Shown here in pieces: positions 40,875-49,130 of a stretch of 64,000 nucleotides of DNA. The translations under genes and the position numbers were made by a program. Source of the DNA: Roseomonas elaeocarpi (GTDB lineage Bacteria > Pseudomonadota > Alphaproteobacteria > Acetobacterales > Acetobacteraceae); assembly GCF_042433915.1 (NCBI RefSeq), contig NZ_JBHLUN010000012.1:62001-126000 (forward strand). Direction: 5' to 3'. The notes below the pieces were generated by a model that had not been told where the DNA came from, searched no databases, and saw nothing but the letters and a program-made list of their open reading frames with translations. Numbering within the stretch: position 1 is the first letter of the stretch; every line of letters begins with the position of its first letter.

Positions 40875-41765
40875 TCAGTTCCAGTTCCCGGCTTTCGCCC
40901 TTTCGCGCATGCCGTCGATGAAGAGGCGAACCGCCGGCGTGCGGGCGCGGCTCGCGTCGAAGATCAGGTAAATCGGGATCGGCGGCGGCGCGTGCTCGTC
41001 GAGGACGCTGCACAGCCTGCCCGAGGCGAGCCCCTCGGCCGCCTGGTAGCTCAGCACATTCGCCAGCCCCTGCCCGGCGAGGACCGCCGCGAGCTGCGCG
41101 TCGATCGAGGTCACGGTCAGACGCGGGGTGACCGCCATCCCGCGCGACCTCGGCCCGAAGCGCCAGTGCGCACCGGTGCGAGCGTTGTCGCCCGCGATGG
41201 TGTCGTGGCCGGACAACTCGCGCGGGTGGGCCGGTCGTCCGCGCCGCGCGAGGTAGGCGGGGCTGGCGACGACCACCTGGCGCACGGAGCCGACCGCGAC
41301 GGCCCGCAGGCTGCTGTCGCGCAGCTCGCCGATGCGGACGGCCACGTCGATCCCCTCCTCGACCAGGCGGATGTTGCGGTCGAGCAGCATGAGACGCACC
41401 GACAGGTCCCGGTAACGGGCGAGAAGCTCCGTCACCACGGGCAGGACATGCAAACGGCCGAAGATCACCGGCGCCGTGACATGCAGCTCGCCGCGCGGCG
41501 CCGACTGGCCACCCATGACCTCGCGCTCGGCCTCGCCCAGTTCCGCCAGGATGTCGCGGGCGCGGTGGAGGAAGGCGGCGCCCTCCTCCGTCAGGGCGAT
41601 GCTGCGGGTCGAGCGGCGGAACAGCGACGCGCCGAGGTGGCGTTCGAGCGCCGCGATCGTCCGGGTCACCGCGGGCGGCGACATGCCGAGATGGCGGCCC
41701 GCCGGCGCGAAGCCGTTGCGCTCGGCCACCGCGACGAAGGTGGTCAGCGCCGCGAACCGATCCAT
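40875..41765 (-). CDS. LysR-family transcriptional regulator
   Basis: A 296-residue LysR regulator. N-terminal winged HTH: DRFAALTTFVAVAERNGFAPAGRHLGMSPPAVTRTIAALERHLGASLFRRSTR. The effector domain belongs to the branch with LMLLDRNIRLVEEGIDVAVRIGEL. It is divergent from a PPOX-fold gene across 81 bp, and the gap carries a perfect palindrome of LysR type, so that pair is its likely target. The effector is unknown. Confidence 0.92.
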   Translation of the reverse strand: MDRFAALTTFVAVAERNGFAPAGRHLGMSPPAVTRTIAALERHLGASLFRRSTRSIALTEEGAAFLHRARDILAELGEAEREVMGGQSAPRGELHVTAPVIFGRLHVLPVVTELLARYRDLSVRLMLLDRNIRLVEEGIDVAVRIGELRDSSLRAVAVGSVRQVVVASPAYLARRGRPAHPRELSGHDTIAGDNARTGAHWRFGPRSRGMAVTPRLTVTSIDAQLAAVLAGQGLANVLSYQAAEGLASGRLCSVLDEHAPPPIPIYLIFDASRARTPAVRLFIDGMRERAKAGNWN

Positions 41766-41771
41766 CGGATT

Positions 41772-41788
41772 ATTCCCCAGAGTGGAAT
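41772..41788. promoter_or_regulatory. LysR-type operator in the divergent gap
   Basis: A perfect inverted repeat ATTCC-N7-GGAAT that contains the T-N11-A core. It lies six bases upstream of the LysR ATG and about 58 bp before the PPOX-fold gene, suited to autorepression and divergent activation. Confidence 0.65.
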
Positions 41789-41846
41789 TCTGAACTGCGA
41801 AGTTGGCGGATTCTCGGTGCAGCTTGAAGCGCCTACCTCCTGAGCC

Positions 41847-42464
41847 ATGCCAGGTTCCTTCTTTCATCACCTGTTCGGCGACGCGGCCCGGAACTTCCAG
41901 GCGCAGGCCGGTTCGCGCGCCAGCTACGCCCGGCGGGAGGCGACGTCCGACGACGGGCGCGACGCGCTGACGGAGCGCGAGCTCTCGTTCCTCGCCGCGC
42001 GCGACAGCGTGTACCTCGCCAGCGTCACCTCCGACGGCTGGCCCTACGTGCAGCATCGCGGCGGCCCGGCCGGCTTCATCCGCCCGCTGGGCGACAACCG
42101 GATCGGCTTCGCGGATTACCCGGGCAACCGCCAGTTCATCTCGTTCGGCAACGTGGTCGAGCGTGGGCGCGTGGCGCTGTTCGCCATGGACTACCCGGCG
42201 CGGCGGCGCCTCAAGCTGATCGGCCGGGCCCGCCTCGTCACCGCCGCGGACGACCCCGTGTTGGTCGAGCAGGTCTCGCATCCGGCGGCTCCGGACGCCG
42301 AGGCGGCGCTGGTGATCGATGTCGTGGGCTTCGACTGGAACTGCCCGCAATACATCGAGCCGCGCTTCACGCGGGCCGAGATCGAGGCCGGGCTCCAGTC
42401 GCTCCTGGCGGAGAATGCAAGTCTGCGCGCCGAGCTGGCGCGGCTGAAGGAAGCCAACGCATGA
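41847..42464 (+). CDS. Pyridoxamine 5'-phosphate oxidase-fold (PPOX) protein
   Basis: A 205-residue flavin-binding split-barrel protein. The core reads LTERELSFLAARDSVYLASVTSDGWPYVQHRGGPAGFIRPL, then IGFADYPGNRQFISFGNV and RRRLKLIGRARLV. The C-terminus forms an Ala/Leu/Glu-rich helix (LLAENASLRAELARLKEA), perhaps a coiled coil for oligomerisation. Such proteins reduce flavin or small electrophiles. Its start faces the LysR gene; its stop overlaps the next start (ATGA). Confidence 0.87.
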   Translation: MPGSFFHHLFGDAARNFQAQAGSRASYARREATSDDGRDALTERELSFLAARDSVYLASVTSDGWPYVQHRGGPAGFIRPLGDNRIGFADYPGNRQFISFGNVVERGRVALFAMDYPARRRLKLIGRARLVTAADDPVLVEQVSHPAAPDAEAALVIDVVGFDWNCPQYIEPRFTRAEIEAGLQSLLAENASLRAELARLKEANA

Positions 42465-42757
42465 TCGAACCATTGACCCGCGGCGTGCACCATGTCGGCC
42501 TCGCCGTGCCGGACCTCGCCGCGGTCGAGAGGTTCTTCGTGGACGCGCTCGGCTGGACGGTGACGGGCGGCGTGCCGGCCTGTCCTTCGGTCTTCGTGTC
42601 CGACGGGACCACCATGGTGACGCTGTGGCGGGTCGCCGATCCCGACACGGCGGCGCCGTTCGACCGCCGTGCCCAGGTCGGCCTGCACCATCTCGCCCTC
42701 AAGGTGGCCCATATGCCCAGTGAACGCCGTGGGCCGGCCAACCCGGTGGGATTGTGA
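42461..42757 (+). pseudogene. Truncated VOC/glyoxalase-family gene
   Basis: It begins as a normal VOC protein (GVHHVGLAVPDLAAVERFFVDALGWTVTGG) and proceeds to VGLHHLALKVA. After about residue 83 the family sequence stops abruptly and an unrelated tail (HMPSERRGPANPVGL) ends the frame at 98 residues. VOC single-domain proteins are usually about 125-140 residues with a final metal-binding Glu, which is missing here. The ATGA overlap with the PPOX gene shows it was a coupled operon partner. The break is near base 42710; no intact remainder is seen downstream. Confidence 0.7.
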
Positions 42758-42839
42758 CAGAAGCCGCTCCTATGCCCCTCCGTGCCCGGTCGGGCAGGAA
42801 ACGTCGTGTCCCGAAGCCCTGCTCGCGCGTTGAGGCTGC

Positions 42840-43607
42840 ATGATCCTGCGCGCCCCGGAGGACGGCACACGCCTCCTCATCCCCCAGCCCTCCCACGCCC
42901 TGCTTTCCGGCCAGATGATGGCGGCCTGGGGCGCCCCCGGCTTCGCCCGCCCCGACCCGGCGCCCGAGGTCATCCTCGCCGCCGGGCAGCACGACATCGC
43001 CTGGCTGCGCTGGGAAACGGCACCCACCCTGGACCGGGAGACCGGCCTGCCCCACCCCTTTACCCGGCTCGGCGCCGCGGTGCATGCGCCGATGTGGGCC
43101 GAGGGCGTGGAGATGGCTCGCGCCGCCTGGGGGCTCTGGCCCGCGCTGCTCATCTCGCTGCACGGCACGCGGATCTACACCCAGTACATGGACCCGGAGC
43201 ACCTGCCCCCGGAGGACCGCGCCGCGATCCACCGCAACGCGGCCAAGGAGGAGGCGCTTCAGGCGGACTGGAGGGAGAAGCTCGGCGCGCCACCCGATCA
43301 GGTCGCGCGGAACTCCGCCCTGGTCGCGGTAACGGACGCCCTGTCCCTCGCACTGTGCTTCGCCGATCCCAGCAAGGCTGGGGAAGCCCCGATGGAGGAT
43401 GGCAGCACCCGAAAGATGACACTCGTCCGGCAGGCGGCGGCGCGCTGGTCGCTGAACCCGTGGCCCTTCCGCGACAACACGGTCACGCTGCGCTGCGAAG
43501 CCATCCGCCTGCCCGAGGACACCCGCTGGAGCGACGAGGCGGCGATGCGCCGCGACCTGCGCGACGCAGGCTGGAGCACGCTGACCGAAACACTGGTCCC
43601 GGCCTGA
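42840..43607 (+). CDS. DUF3891 family protein
   Basis: A 255-residue cytoplasmic protein. The N-terminal pattern ILRAPEDGTRLLIPQPSHALLSGQMMAAWG, then AAGQHDIAWLRWETAPTLD and LLISLHGTRIYTQY, matches DUF3891 as I know it; conserved His residues suggest a metal-dependent HD-like fold, but this is inference. No biochemical function is known to me. It lies downstream of the truncated VOC gene and is probably independent of it. Confidence 0.75.
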   Translation: MILRAPEDGTRLLIPQPSHALLSGQMMAAWGAPGFARPDPAPEVILAAGQHDIAWLRWETAPTLDRETGLPHPFTRLGAAVHAPMWAEGVEMARAAWGLWPALLISLHGTRIYTQYMDPEHLPPEDRAAIHRNAAKEEALQADWREKLGAPPDQVARNSALVAVTDALSLALCFADPSKAGEAPMEDGSTRKMTLVRQAAARWSLNPWPFRDNTVTLRCEAIRLPEDTRWSDEAAMRRDLRDAGWSTLTETLVPA

Positions 43608-43879
43608 CGGACGGGACGGCGGCGGCGCTGTCCGCCGGCCCGCGCTGGGCCCTGCGCCCGGGCAGGGGCAGCGCACTGCTCGTGACTGGCCTGGGGGTGG
43701 CGGCGCTGGTGTGCTGGAGCGGCGCACACCGTCGGTGCGCACCATGCGCCCGGGATGCTTCATGGCAGCCTGCGCACGCAACGCGATGAACGGCGCGTTG
43801 CGCGGCGCGGCCCCGCACCACGGGGACGGCAAGGGCCACCGCCATGGCGCGACCTCGGCCGTGGAAACCGCCGGTCCGG

Positions 43880-44692
43880 CTAGTCGTGGTAGGCGATCAG
43901 TTCCTCGGGCGAGATCACCACGTCCTGCCACTTCTTGTAGATGTCCACGAGCTTGCCGTTGCGCAGGTTCGTGGTCACCCAGTTGTCAAGATAGGCCTTG
44001 AACTCCGGATCGTCCTTGCGGAGCGCGATGCCGATGGGGAAGCCGTGCATCGTGAACTTGACCGCGAGGTCGAGCGAGGGGTTCGTCTGCTTCAGCTGCG
44101 TGATCAGCGGCAGCGAGGAAGCGTAGATCTGCAGCTGGCCGCTGGTGATCGCCGTGCTGGTGGTCGCATCGTCCTCGAAGCGCGTGACCGTGACGTTCGG
44201 AACGTTCTTGACGCCCTGGGTCAGGTACTGGTCGTTCACCGTGCCCCGCGTCACCGCGACCCTCTGGCCCGCGAGGTCGGCGTAGCTGGAGATGGCCATC
44301 GCGGCGGGCGCCGCCACCACCGTCTTGAGCGAGGCGTAGGGGATGGAGAACTCCACCACCTGCCGCCGCTCCGGCGTGATGGACAGCGCGGAGATCACCA
44401 GGTCCGCCCGGTTGGACAGCAGGAACTGCACCCGGCTCGGTGTCGGAACCTGCACCACTTCCAGTGCGACGCCGAGATCCTTGGCGAGCAGCTGCGCCGT
44501 TTCCACGTCCGATCCGATCGGCTGGAACTTCCCGTCCAGCATGCCGTGCGGCGGGTTGCCCATGTCGATGGCCACGCGCAGCTTCTTGTTCTGGCGGATG
44601 GTTGCTAGGTTGGTCTCGGCCATCGCGCGGCGGGTTCCGCCCAGGATCGCCAGACCCGCCGCGACGGTGCAGAGACCTCTACGTCCGATCAT
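43880..44692 (-). CDS. Amino-acid-type ABC transporter substrate-binding protein (SBP_bac_3)
   Basis: A 270-residue periplasmic binding protein. Signal peptide RRGLCTVAAGLAILGGTRRAMA. SBP_bac_3 landmarks: LRVAIDMGNPPHGMLDGKFQPIGSDVETAQLLAKDLGV, NRADLVISALSITPERRQVVEFSIPY and RVAVTRGTVNDQYL. An excellent ribosome-binding site (GGGAGG, then AAACA) precedes the ATG. It is the last gene of a cluster with a GntR regulator, an SDR and a NanA-like aldolase. Permease and ATPase genes are absent. The ligand may be an amino or keto acid handled by the cluster. Confidence 0.9.
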   Translation of the reverse strand: MIGRRGLCTVAAGLAILGGTRRAMAETNLATIRQNKKLRVAIDMGNPPHGMLDGKFQPIGSDVETAQLLAKDLGVALEVVQVPTPSRVQFLLSNRADLVISALSITPERRQVVEFSIPYASLKTVVAAPAAMAISSYADLAGQRVAVTRGTVNDQYLTQGVKNVPNVTVTRFEDDATTSTAITSGQLQIYASSLPLITQLKQTNPSLDLAVKFTMHGFPIGIALRKDDPEFKAYLDNWVTTNLRNGKLVDIYKKWQDVVISPEELIAYHD

Positions 44693-44760
44693 TGTTTCCT
44701 CCCTGATTGTTTTTTCTTGTGCTTAGGCCGAAGAAACTGCTGCCGATGCATTGTTGCAGT

Positions 44761-44787
44761 TCCGGCCGTCGGCGAAGCGGCCGGAAA
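44761..44787 (-). terminator. Hairpin between the GntR and binding-protein genes
   Basis: A perfect 9-bp stem TTCCGGCCG / CGGCCGGAA with a 9-nt loop, in the 109-bp gap. It may attenuate read-through or stabilise the downstream mRNA. Confidence 0.5.
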
Positions 44788-44801
44788 ATCGCTGGCGGGC
44801 C

Positions 44802-45647
44802 CTAAGCTTCTTCGGCCCTGGCGCGCGGCGCGTCCTTCCCGGCGCCGGACGGCTCCTGCGCACGGGCGGCGATGGCGATCTGCACGTAGCCGGCGCTGGC
44901 CTCGATGTGCTGCGCGATGGCGGAGCGCGCGGCCTGTCCGTCGCCGGCCTGGATCAGCCTGTAGATCCCGGCATGTTCCTCGTAGGCATCGTCCAGCGAC
45001 TTGCGCGGCACCCGGGCCGAGACCTGGATGACGTCGCTGATCAGCCCGTAAAGATTGTCGTAGAGGATGTGCAGGATCTTGTTGGGCACCGAGCGGACGA
45101 GCGCGACGTGGAAGTCCACGTCGCAGCGGGCGAAGCCTGCCGCATCGCCCGCACGCGCCGCGGCCTCCATGCCCTGCAGCGCCCGCATCACTTCGGCACC
45201 GGCGACGCCTCCGGACGAGGCGAGGCGCTCCACCACGTCGAGCTCCACGATGCGCCGCACGTCCATCAGCTCCACGAAGTAGCGCGCATCGCTCGAGCAG
45301 AGCTGCTTCACCGTCAGCGCCAGGGAATCGAGGAAGCCGCCGACGTCGTCGCGCACGACAACCGCGCATTCGCCGTGGCGGCGCTGGATCAGCCCCTTGG
45401 TTTCCAGCACCTGCATCGCGTCGCGGATGGTGCGGGTGCTGACCGCGAAGAGCCGCGCGATCTCGGCCTCCGCCGGCATGCGCGTCCCGACCGGCAGGCG
45501 GCCGGCGAAGATCTCCGCCTCGTAGTACTCCACGATGGAGTCCTGCAGCTTGCCGCGCTCCGCCGTGACCGCCCCGGGTTGCGACGGCGCGGCCCGCCGC
45601 GCGCGCGGGCTGGCTGGCGGCAGCAGCGCGGCGGCTGGGCCGCTCAC
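44802..45647 (-). CDS. GntR-family transcriptional regulator (FCD/FadR subfamily)
   Basis: A 281-residue regulator. The wHTH domain is QDSIVEYYEAEIFAGRLPVGTRMPAEAEIARLFAVSTRTIRDAMQVLETKGLIQRR. The C-terminal FCD domain contains RRIVELDVVERLA and CDVDFHVALVRSVPNKIL with its metal-binding Asp/His positions. The GTG start overlaps the SDR stop (GTGA). It probably represses its own operon through the TGACATATGTCA palindrome upstream of the SDR gene, with a pathway sugar acid as effector; that is inference. Confidence 0.9.
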   Translation of the reverse strand: MSGPAAALLPPASPRARRAAPSQPGAVTAERGKLQDSIVEYYEAEIFAGRLPVGTRMPAEAEIARLFAVSTRTIRDAMQVLETKGLIQRRHGECAVVVRDDVGGFLDSLALTVKQLCSSDARYFVELMDVRRIVELDVVERLASSGGVAGAEVMRALQGMEAAARAGDAAGFARCDVDFHVALVRSVPNKILHILYDNLYGLISDVIQVSARVPRKSLDDAYEEHAGIYRLIQAGDGQAARSAIAQHIEASAGYVQIAIAARAQEPSGAGKDAPRARAEEA

Positions 45648-46462
45648 CACGCGGTGAAGCCGCCGTCGACGACCACGTTGGAGCCGGTCATGTAGGTGGA
45701 GGCGTCCGACGACAGGAACTGGACGACGCCGTTGAACTCGTCGATCTCGGCCTGGCGACCCAGCGGCACGCGCTGCAGGAAGGCCTCGATGAACTCGGGA
45801 TCGAAGCTCGCCGTCTTCACCCCGCCGAAGGTGACCGTGTTGACGCGCACGTTCTTCGGCGCCCAGTAGGTCGCGAGGTAGCGCGTGAGGTTGAGCAACC
45901 CCGCCTTGGACGCCGCGTAGGACACCGCCTTGATGAAGGGCACGCCGTCGCGCTTCTCGCGATAGGCGTAGAGCGCCTGGTTTGGCGACACCATGCCGTA
46001 CATGGAGCCGACATTGATGATGCTGCCGCGTCCGCTGGCGGCCATGTGCGCGCCCACCACCTGGCAGCACTGCATCACGCCGGTCAGGTTCACGTCGATG
46101 ATCTCGTCCCAGTATTCCCGGGGATAGGTCTCGAAGGGGCCGTTCTGATCGGCCGAGCCCGAGGGCTTGGAGTCGATGCCGGCATTGTTGATCAGCACGT
46201 GCGGCACGCCCCAGCTGGCGATCAGCGCGTCGGTCGCGGCCTCCAGGGCAGCCTTGTCCTGCACGCTCGCGTGGAAGACCCGGATCCGGTCCGAAAGGCC
46301 GGGGAACTTGCGCTCGGTTTCCTCTGCCGTGAAAGGCCGGCGGCTGTAGACGGCCACCCTGGCGCCGTTCTGGGCGAGCCAGTCGGTGAACTGCGTGCCG
46401 AGCTGGCCCAGGCCGCCGGTCACGATGATGACCTTATCGCGGACGGAGAAGATGTCTTTCAT
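45644..46462 (-). CDS. SDR-family oxidoreductase
   Basis: A 272-residue classical short-chain dehydrogenase. Cofactor motif TGGLGQLGTQ (about 15-24), NNAGI, catalytic Ser in NVGSMYG and Tyr/Lys in SYAASKAGLLNLTRYLA are all present. The extended QNGPFETYPREYWDEIIDVNL loop is typical of gluconate/sugar-acid type SDRs. It is translationally coupled to the GntR regulator and follows the operator region by about 180 bp. Likely acts on the product or substrate of the NanA-like aldolase pathway. Confidence 0.9.
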   Translation of the reverse strand: MKDIFSVRDKVIIVTGGLGQLGTQFTDWLAQNGARVAVYSRRPFTAEETERKFPGLSDRIRVFHASVQDKAALEAATDALIASWGVPHVLINNAGIDSKPSGSADQNGPFETYPREYWDEIIDVNLTGVMQCCQVVGAHMAASGRGSIINVGSMYGMVSPNQALYAYREKRDGVPFIKAVSYAASKAGLLNLTRYLATYWAPKNVRVNTVTFGGVKTASFDPEFIEAFLQRVPLGRQAEIDEFNGVVQFLSSDASTYMTGSNVVVDGGFTAW

Positions 46463-46645
46463 AGGCAGCCTCGCGCGCTGGTGATTATGGGTGTGCGGCC
46501 CCGCTGCGCCTGACAGGTGCGGAGCGCCGGGATGGGCGAGGAAGGACCGTGATCCCGGGCGGCATCGTGTCGTCCCTTCCCTGTTCTTGCTTCAGTCGTC
46601 GGGCAGTTGGCTTTGAGGCTCATCCCGCGTACGGAACGAGCTTGT

Positions 46646-46666
46646 TATGTCTTATGACATATGTCA
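46646..46666. promoter_or_regulatory. Palindromic operator, probably for the GntR/FCD regulator
   Basis: Two overlapping inverted repeats: TATGTC-N4-GACATA (46646-46661) and the perfect 12-mer TGACATATGTCA (46655-46666). They form an AT-rich island in a GC-rich gap between the NanA-like gene and the SDR gene, upstream of the operon encoding the regulator. Confidence 0.65.
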
Positions 46667-46716
46667 ACGCTGTTCTCGGTCGCGCTGCGACCCCGCAGCT
46701 GGACGCAGCGGCCGCT

Positions 46717-47628
46717 TCAGCTCCCGCCGATCTCCGCCATCAGCGTGTCTGCCGTCTGCCGCAATGGCGCGTGGAATTGCTCGGCCACGGGAAGCAGCGG
46801 CGCGCGGGTCCGCGGCGAGGCGATGACGCCCATGTGGTGCAGCATGAACTTGAGGCCAGGAAAGACGCCTGCCTGCACCAGGAGGTCGATCACCTCGTTG
46901 CAGGCGGACTGCAGCCGCATCGCTTCCTCGACCTGCCCGGCCGCGAGGGCCTGCTGCATGCGACGGTAGCGGCCGCCCATGACGTTGTAGGTGCTGCCGA
47001 TGCCGCCGTTGGCACCCGACACCATCCCAGCCAGGAACACCTCGTCGTAGCCGTTCAGCAGCAGGGTGCCGGGATAGCGGCGGCGGAGCTGCTCCATCTG
47101 GTACATGTCGATGCTGGTCTGCTTGATCCCGATGACGCCCGGGATGGCCAGCAGGCGGTCCAGCTCGGCGAGCGAGAAGCTGACGGAGCTCATGGCCGGG
47201 ATGTTGTAGATCACCAGGGGCAGGCCCTGCGCCGCCTCCACGATGTCCCGGTAATAGCCGGTGATCGCGTCCTTGCCGTGGGGAAAGTAGATCGGCGGGA
47301 TCGCGGACACGGCGTCGTAGCCCGCCTCGGCGCAGGCGCGCGCCAGGGCGACCGCGTCGCGCGTGCTGATCGCCCCGACATGACCGATCAGCTTCGCCTG
47401 GCCGCGGGCCTCGTCGGCCACGACGCGCAGGCCTTCCCGCCGCTCCTCCACGGATTGCATGAGCGACTCGCCGGTGGAGCCGCCGACGTAAAGCCCGTCG
47501 ATGCCCTGGCGCAGCACGAAGCGCGCGAGCGATCGCTGGCAGGTCTCCGCGAAGCCTTCCTGCGCGTCGAAGGGCGTGGGAAGGGCGGCGTAGAGCCGCG
47601 CCAGCCCGCCCGGGTCCTGCGTCACCAT
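46717..47628 (-). CDS. DapA/NanA-family aldolase (N-acetylneuraminate lyase-like)
   Basis: A 303-residue class I aldolase. Signature residues: GLYVGGSTGESLMQSVEERRE, YNIPAMSSV (Tyr) and the Schiff-base Lys in GVIGIKQTSIDMYQMEQLRRRYP. The last segment is closer to N-acetylneuraminate lyases than to true DapA. Expected reaction: cleavage of a 2-keto-3-deoxy sugar acid to pyruvate plus an aldehyde. AAGGA precedes the ATG. It starts the cluster with the SDR, GntR and SBP_bac_3 genes, separated from the SDR by the operator region. Confidence 0.85.
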   Translation of the reverse strand: MVTQDPGGLARLYAALPTPFDAQEGFAETCQRSLARFVLRQGIDGLYVGGSTGESLMQSVEERREGLRVVADEARGQAKLIGHVGAISTRDAVALARACAEAGYDAVSAIPPIYFPHGKDAITGYYRDIVEAAQGLPLVIYNIPAMSSVSFSLAELDRLLAIPGVIGIKQTSIDMYQMEQLRRRYPGTLLLNGYDEVFLAGMVSGANGGIGSTYNVMGGRYRRMQQALAAGQVEEAMRLQSACNEVIDLLVQAGVFPGLKFMLHHMGVIASPRTRAPLLPVAEQFHAPLRQTADTLMAEIGGS

Positions 47629-48205
47629 ATCAGTTGTTCCTTCTTGCGTTGCCTTCGTCGCACCCCATCGGACCGCGTTGCCCGCGGCGAGGATGCGGCG
47701 ACCTCCATAGCCTGAGCGATGAACAGCCTCACTCCAAGGCCGCAGGCGTGATGACGGGCGTGTTTCCGCGACGCGAGGACGCCCCGCCGGTGCCGCCCGC
47801 ACCGGGGCGCCCCGCGCCCTTCCAGGCCAGGCGGGTGGCACCGGCCTCGGGGGCCATGCGCGGCTGCGGATTATGCTCCGCTGCCGCCGGGGCAGCGAAG
47901 CAGGGCGTCCCCCTCCGCACCGCCGCCGGCAGCAACAGGACCTGCCGCCGCTGCACAGGGGCCGGGATCAGAGCCAAGGCCAAAGCCACAATCCCCGCCC
48001 GCCGCGGATGCGCCAGGGCTTCTCCCGCGGGACGGCGTTCCTACATTCCTGAAGGCTCAGCATCCTGGCGCCCTTCGCGCGGCCTCCCCGGCTCGCCGCG
48101 CTGCCACTCCGGGTGAGCACCCGCCGCCCCGGTCGCGCAGGCGGGATGACGGGGTATGGGACGGGACCGGCACTGCCATGGACATCAGGGAACTGTCAGC
48201 GATCG
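47629..48205. other. Gap without recognisable gene
   Basis: About 577 bp between the divergent NanA-like and recR genes. Several open frames cross it, but none has a good ribosome-binding site or family resemblance. No strong hairpin or repeat noted. It should hold the promoters of both flanking genes. Confidence 0.6.
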
Positions 48206-48814
48206 ATGGATGATCAGCGGAGAGTAAACGACCCGGTCGAACAGCTGATCGGCCTCCTGTCGCGCCTGCCCGGCTATGGCCGCCGCTCGGCCCGCCGCGC
48301 GGTGCTGCGGATGCTGCAGGACCCGGCGCGGCTGATGCTGCCGCTGGCCGACGGCTTGCGCGCCGCGGCCGAGGCGGTGCGCCCCTGCGAGACCTGCGGC
48401 AACCTCGACGTCACCTCGCCCTGCCATGTCTGCCGCGACCCGCATCGCGAACGCGGACTGGTCTGCGTGGTGGAAGGCGTGGCCGATCTCTGGGCGCTGG
48501 AACGGGCGGGGGCGCATCGCGGCCTCTACCACGTGCTGGGCGGGCTGCTGTCGGCGCTGGGCGGCGTGGGGCCAGAGGATCTGAGCATCCAGCCGCTGGT
48601 GCGCCGCGTGGCGGAGGAGGGCGTGCGCGAGGTCATCCTGGCGCTGCCGGCCACGGTGGAGGGCGCCACCACCGGCCACTACCTCGGCGACCGCCTCCAC
48701 GACCTGCCGGTGCAGGTGACGCGGCTGGCACAGGGCGTGCCGATGGGCGGCGCGCTGGACGTGCTGGACGACGGCACCCTGGCCGCGGCGCTGCGGGCGC
48801 GCCGGCCGGTGTGA
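48206..48814 (+). CDS. recR: Recombination mediator RecR
   Basis: A 202-residue protein acting with RecF/RecO to load RecA at gaps. N-terminal helix-hairpin-helix LPGYGRRSARRAVLRML, four zinc Cys (61, 64, 73, 76: CETCGN...CHVC), then the Toprim domain (VCVVEGVADLWALERAGAHRG) and the C-terminal TGHYLGDRLHDLPVQVTRLAQGVPMGGALD. The ATG at 48206 gives the family length. It lacks the usual dnaX-ybaB partners upstream. A long inverted repeat follows the stop. Confidence 0.95.
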   Translation: MDDQRRVNDPVEQLIGLLSRLPGYGRRSARRAVLRMLQDPARLMLPLADGLRAAAEAVRPCETCGNLDVTSPCHVCRDPHRERGLVCVVEGVADLWALERAGAHRGLYHVLGGLLSALGGVGPEDLSIQPLVRRVAEEGVREVILALPATVEGATTGHYLGDRLHDLPVQVTRLAQGVPMGGALDVLDDGTLAAALRARRPV

Positions 48815-48830
48815 TCCGGAGGGTTCGCCC

Positions 48831-49106
48831 GTGGCCGGGGAGGAGGAGAAAGAATTCTCCCCCTCCCCGGACCCCTTCCCCTCATCTTTTTTCAGGACGC
48901 TGCCGCGGGAACGTGGCCAGGGCTGTGCGCTCCGGCTCATCGAGCCGGAGCGAGGGACGCGTCAGCCTGAGCTGACAGGAAGCTTTGCTTCTTTTCAGAA
49001 GCGCTGGCGGCCGTATCGCGCCCACCCCGCCACCATCCCGCGGCAGCGTCCCGAAAAAAGATGAGTGGGGGTCCGGGGGAGAGAATTCCTTCTCTCCCCC
49101 GGCCAC
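48831..49106. repeat. Long imperfect inverted repeat (about 70-80-bp arms)
   Basis: Left arm 48831-48910 and right arm 49036-49106 are near-perfect reverse complements over most of their length, both with GGGGTCCGGGG, an AGAATTC core and ATCTTTTTT next to a GC segment. The 125-bp centre has its own small hairpins: CTCCGGCT-CATCG-AGCCGGAG, GTCAGC-CTGA-GCTGAC and GCTTCT/AGAAGC. It fills the gap between recR and a convergent SDR gene. It may terminate both, or be a miniature mobile element. Confidence 0.8.
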
Positions 49107-49130
49107 GGCAGCGCCCCGCCTCCACTCCGA

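Noticed and set aside
47729..47989. 86-codon frame with a signal-peptide-like start in the gap before recR
   Set aside because: No ribosome-binding site, low-complexity Pro/Gly/Ala content and no family resemblance.
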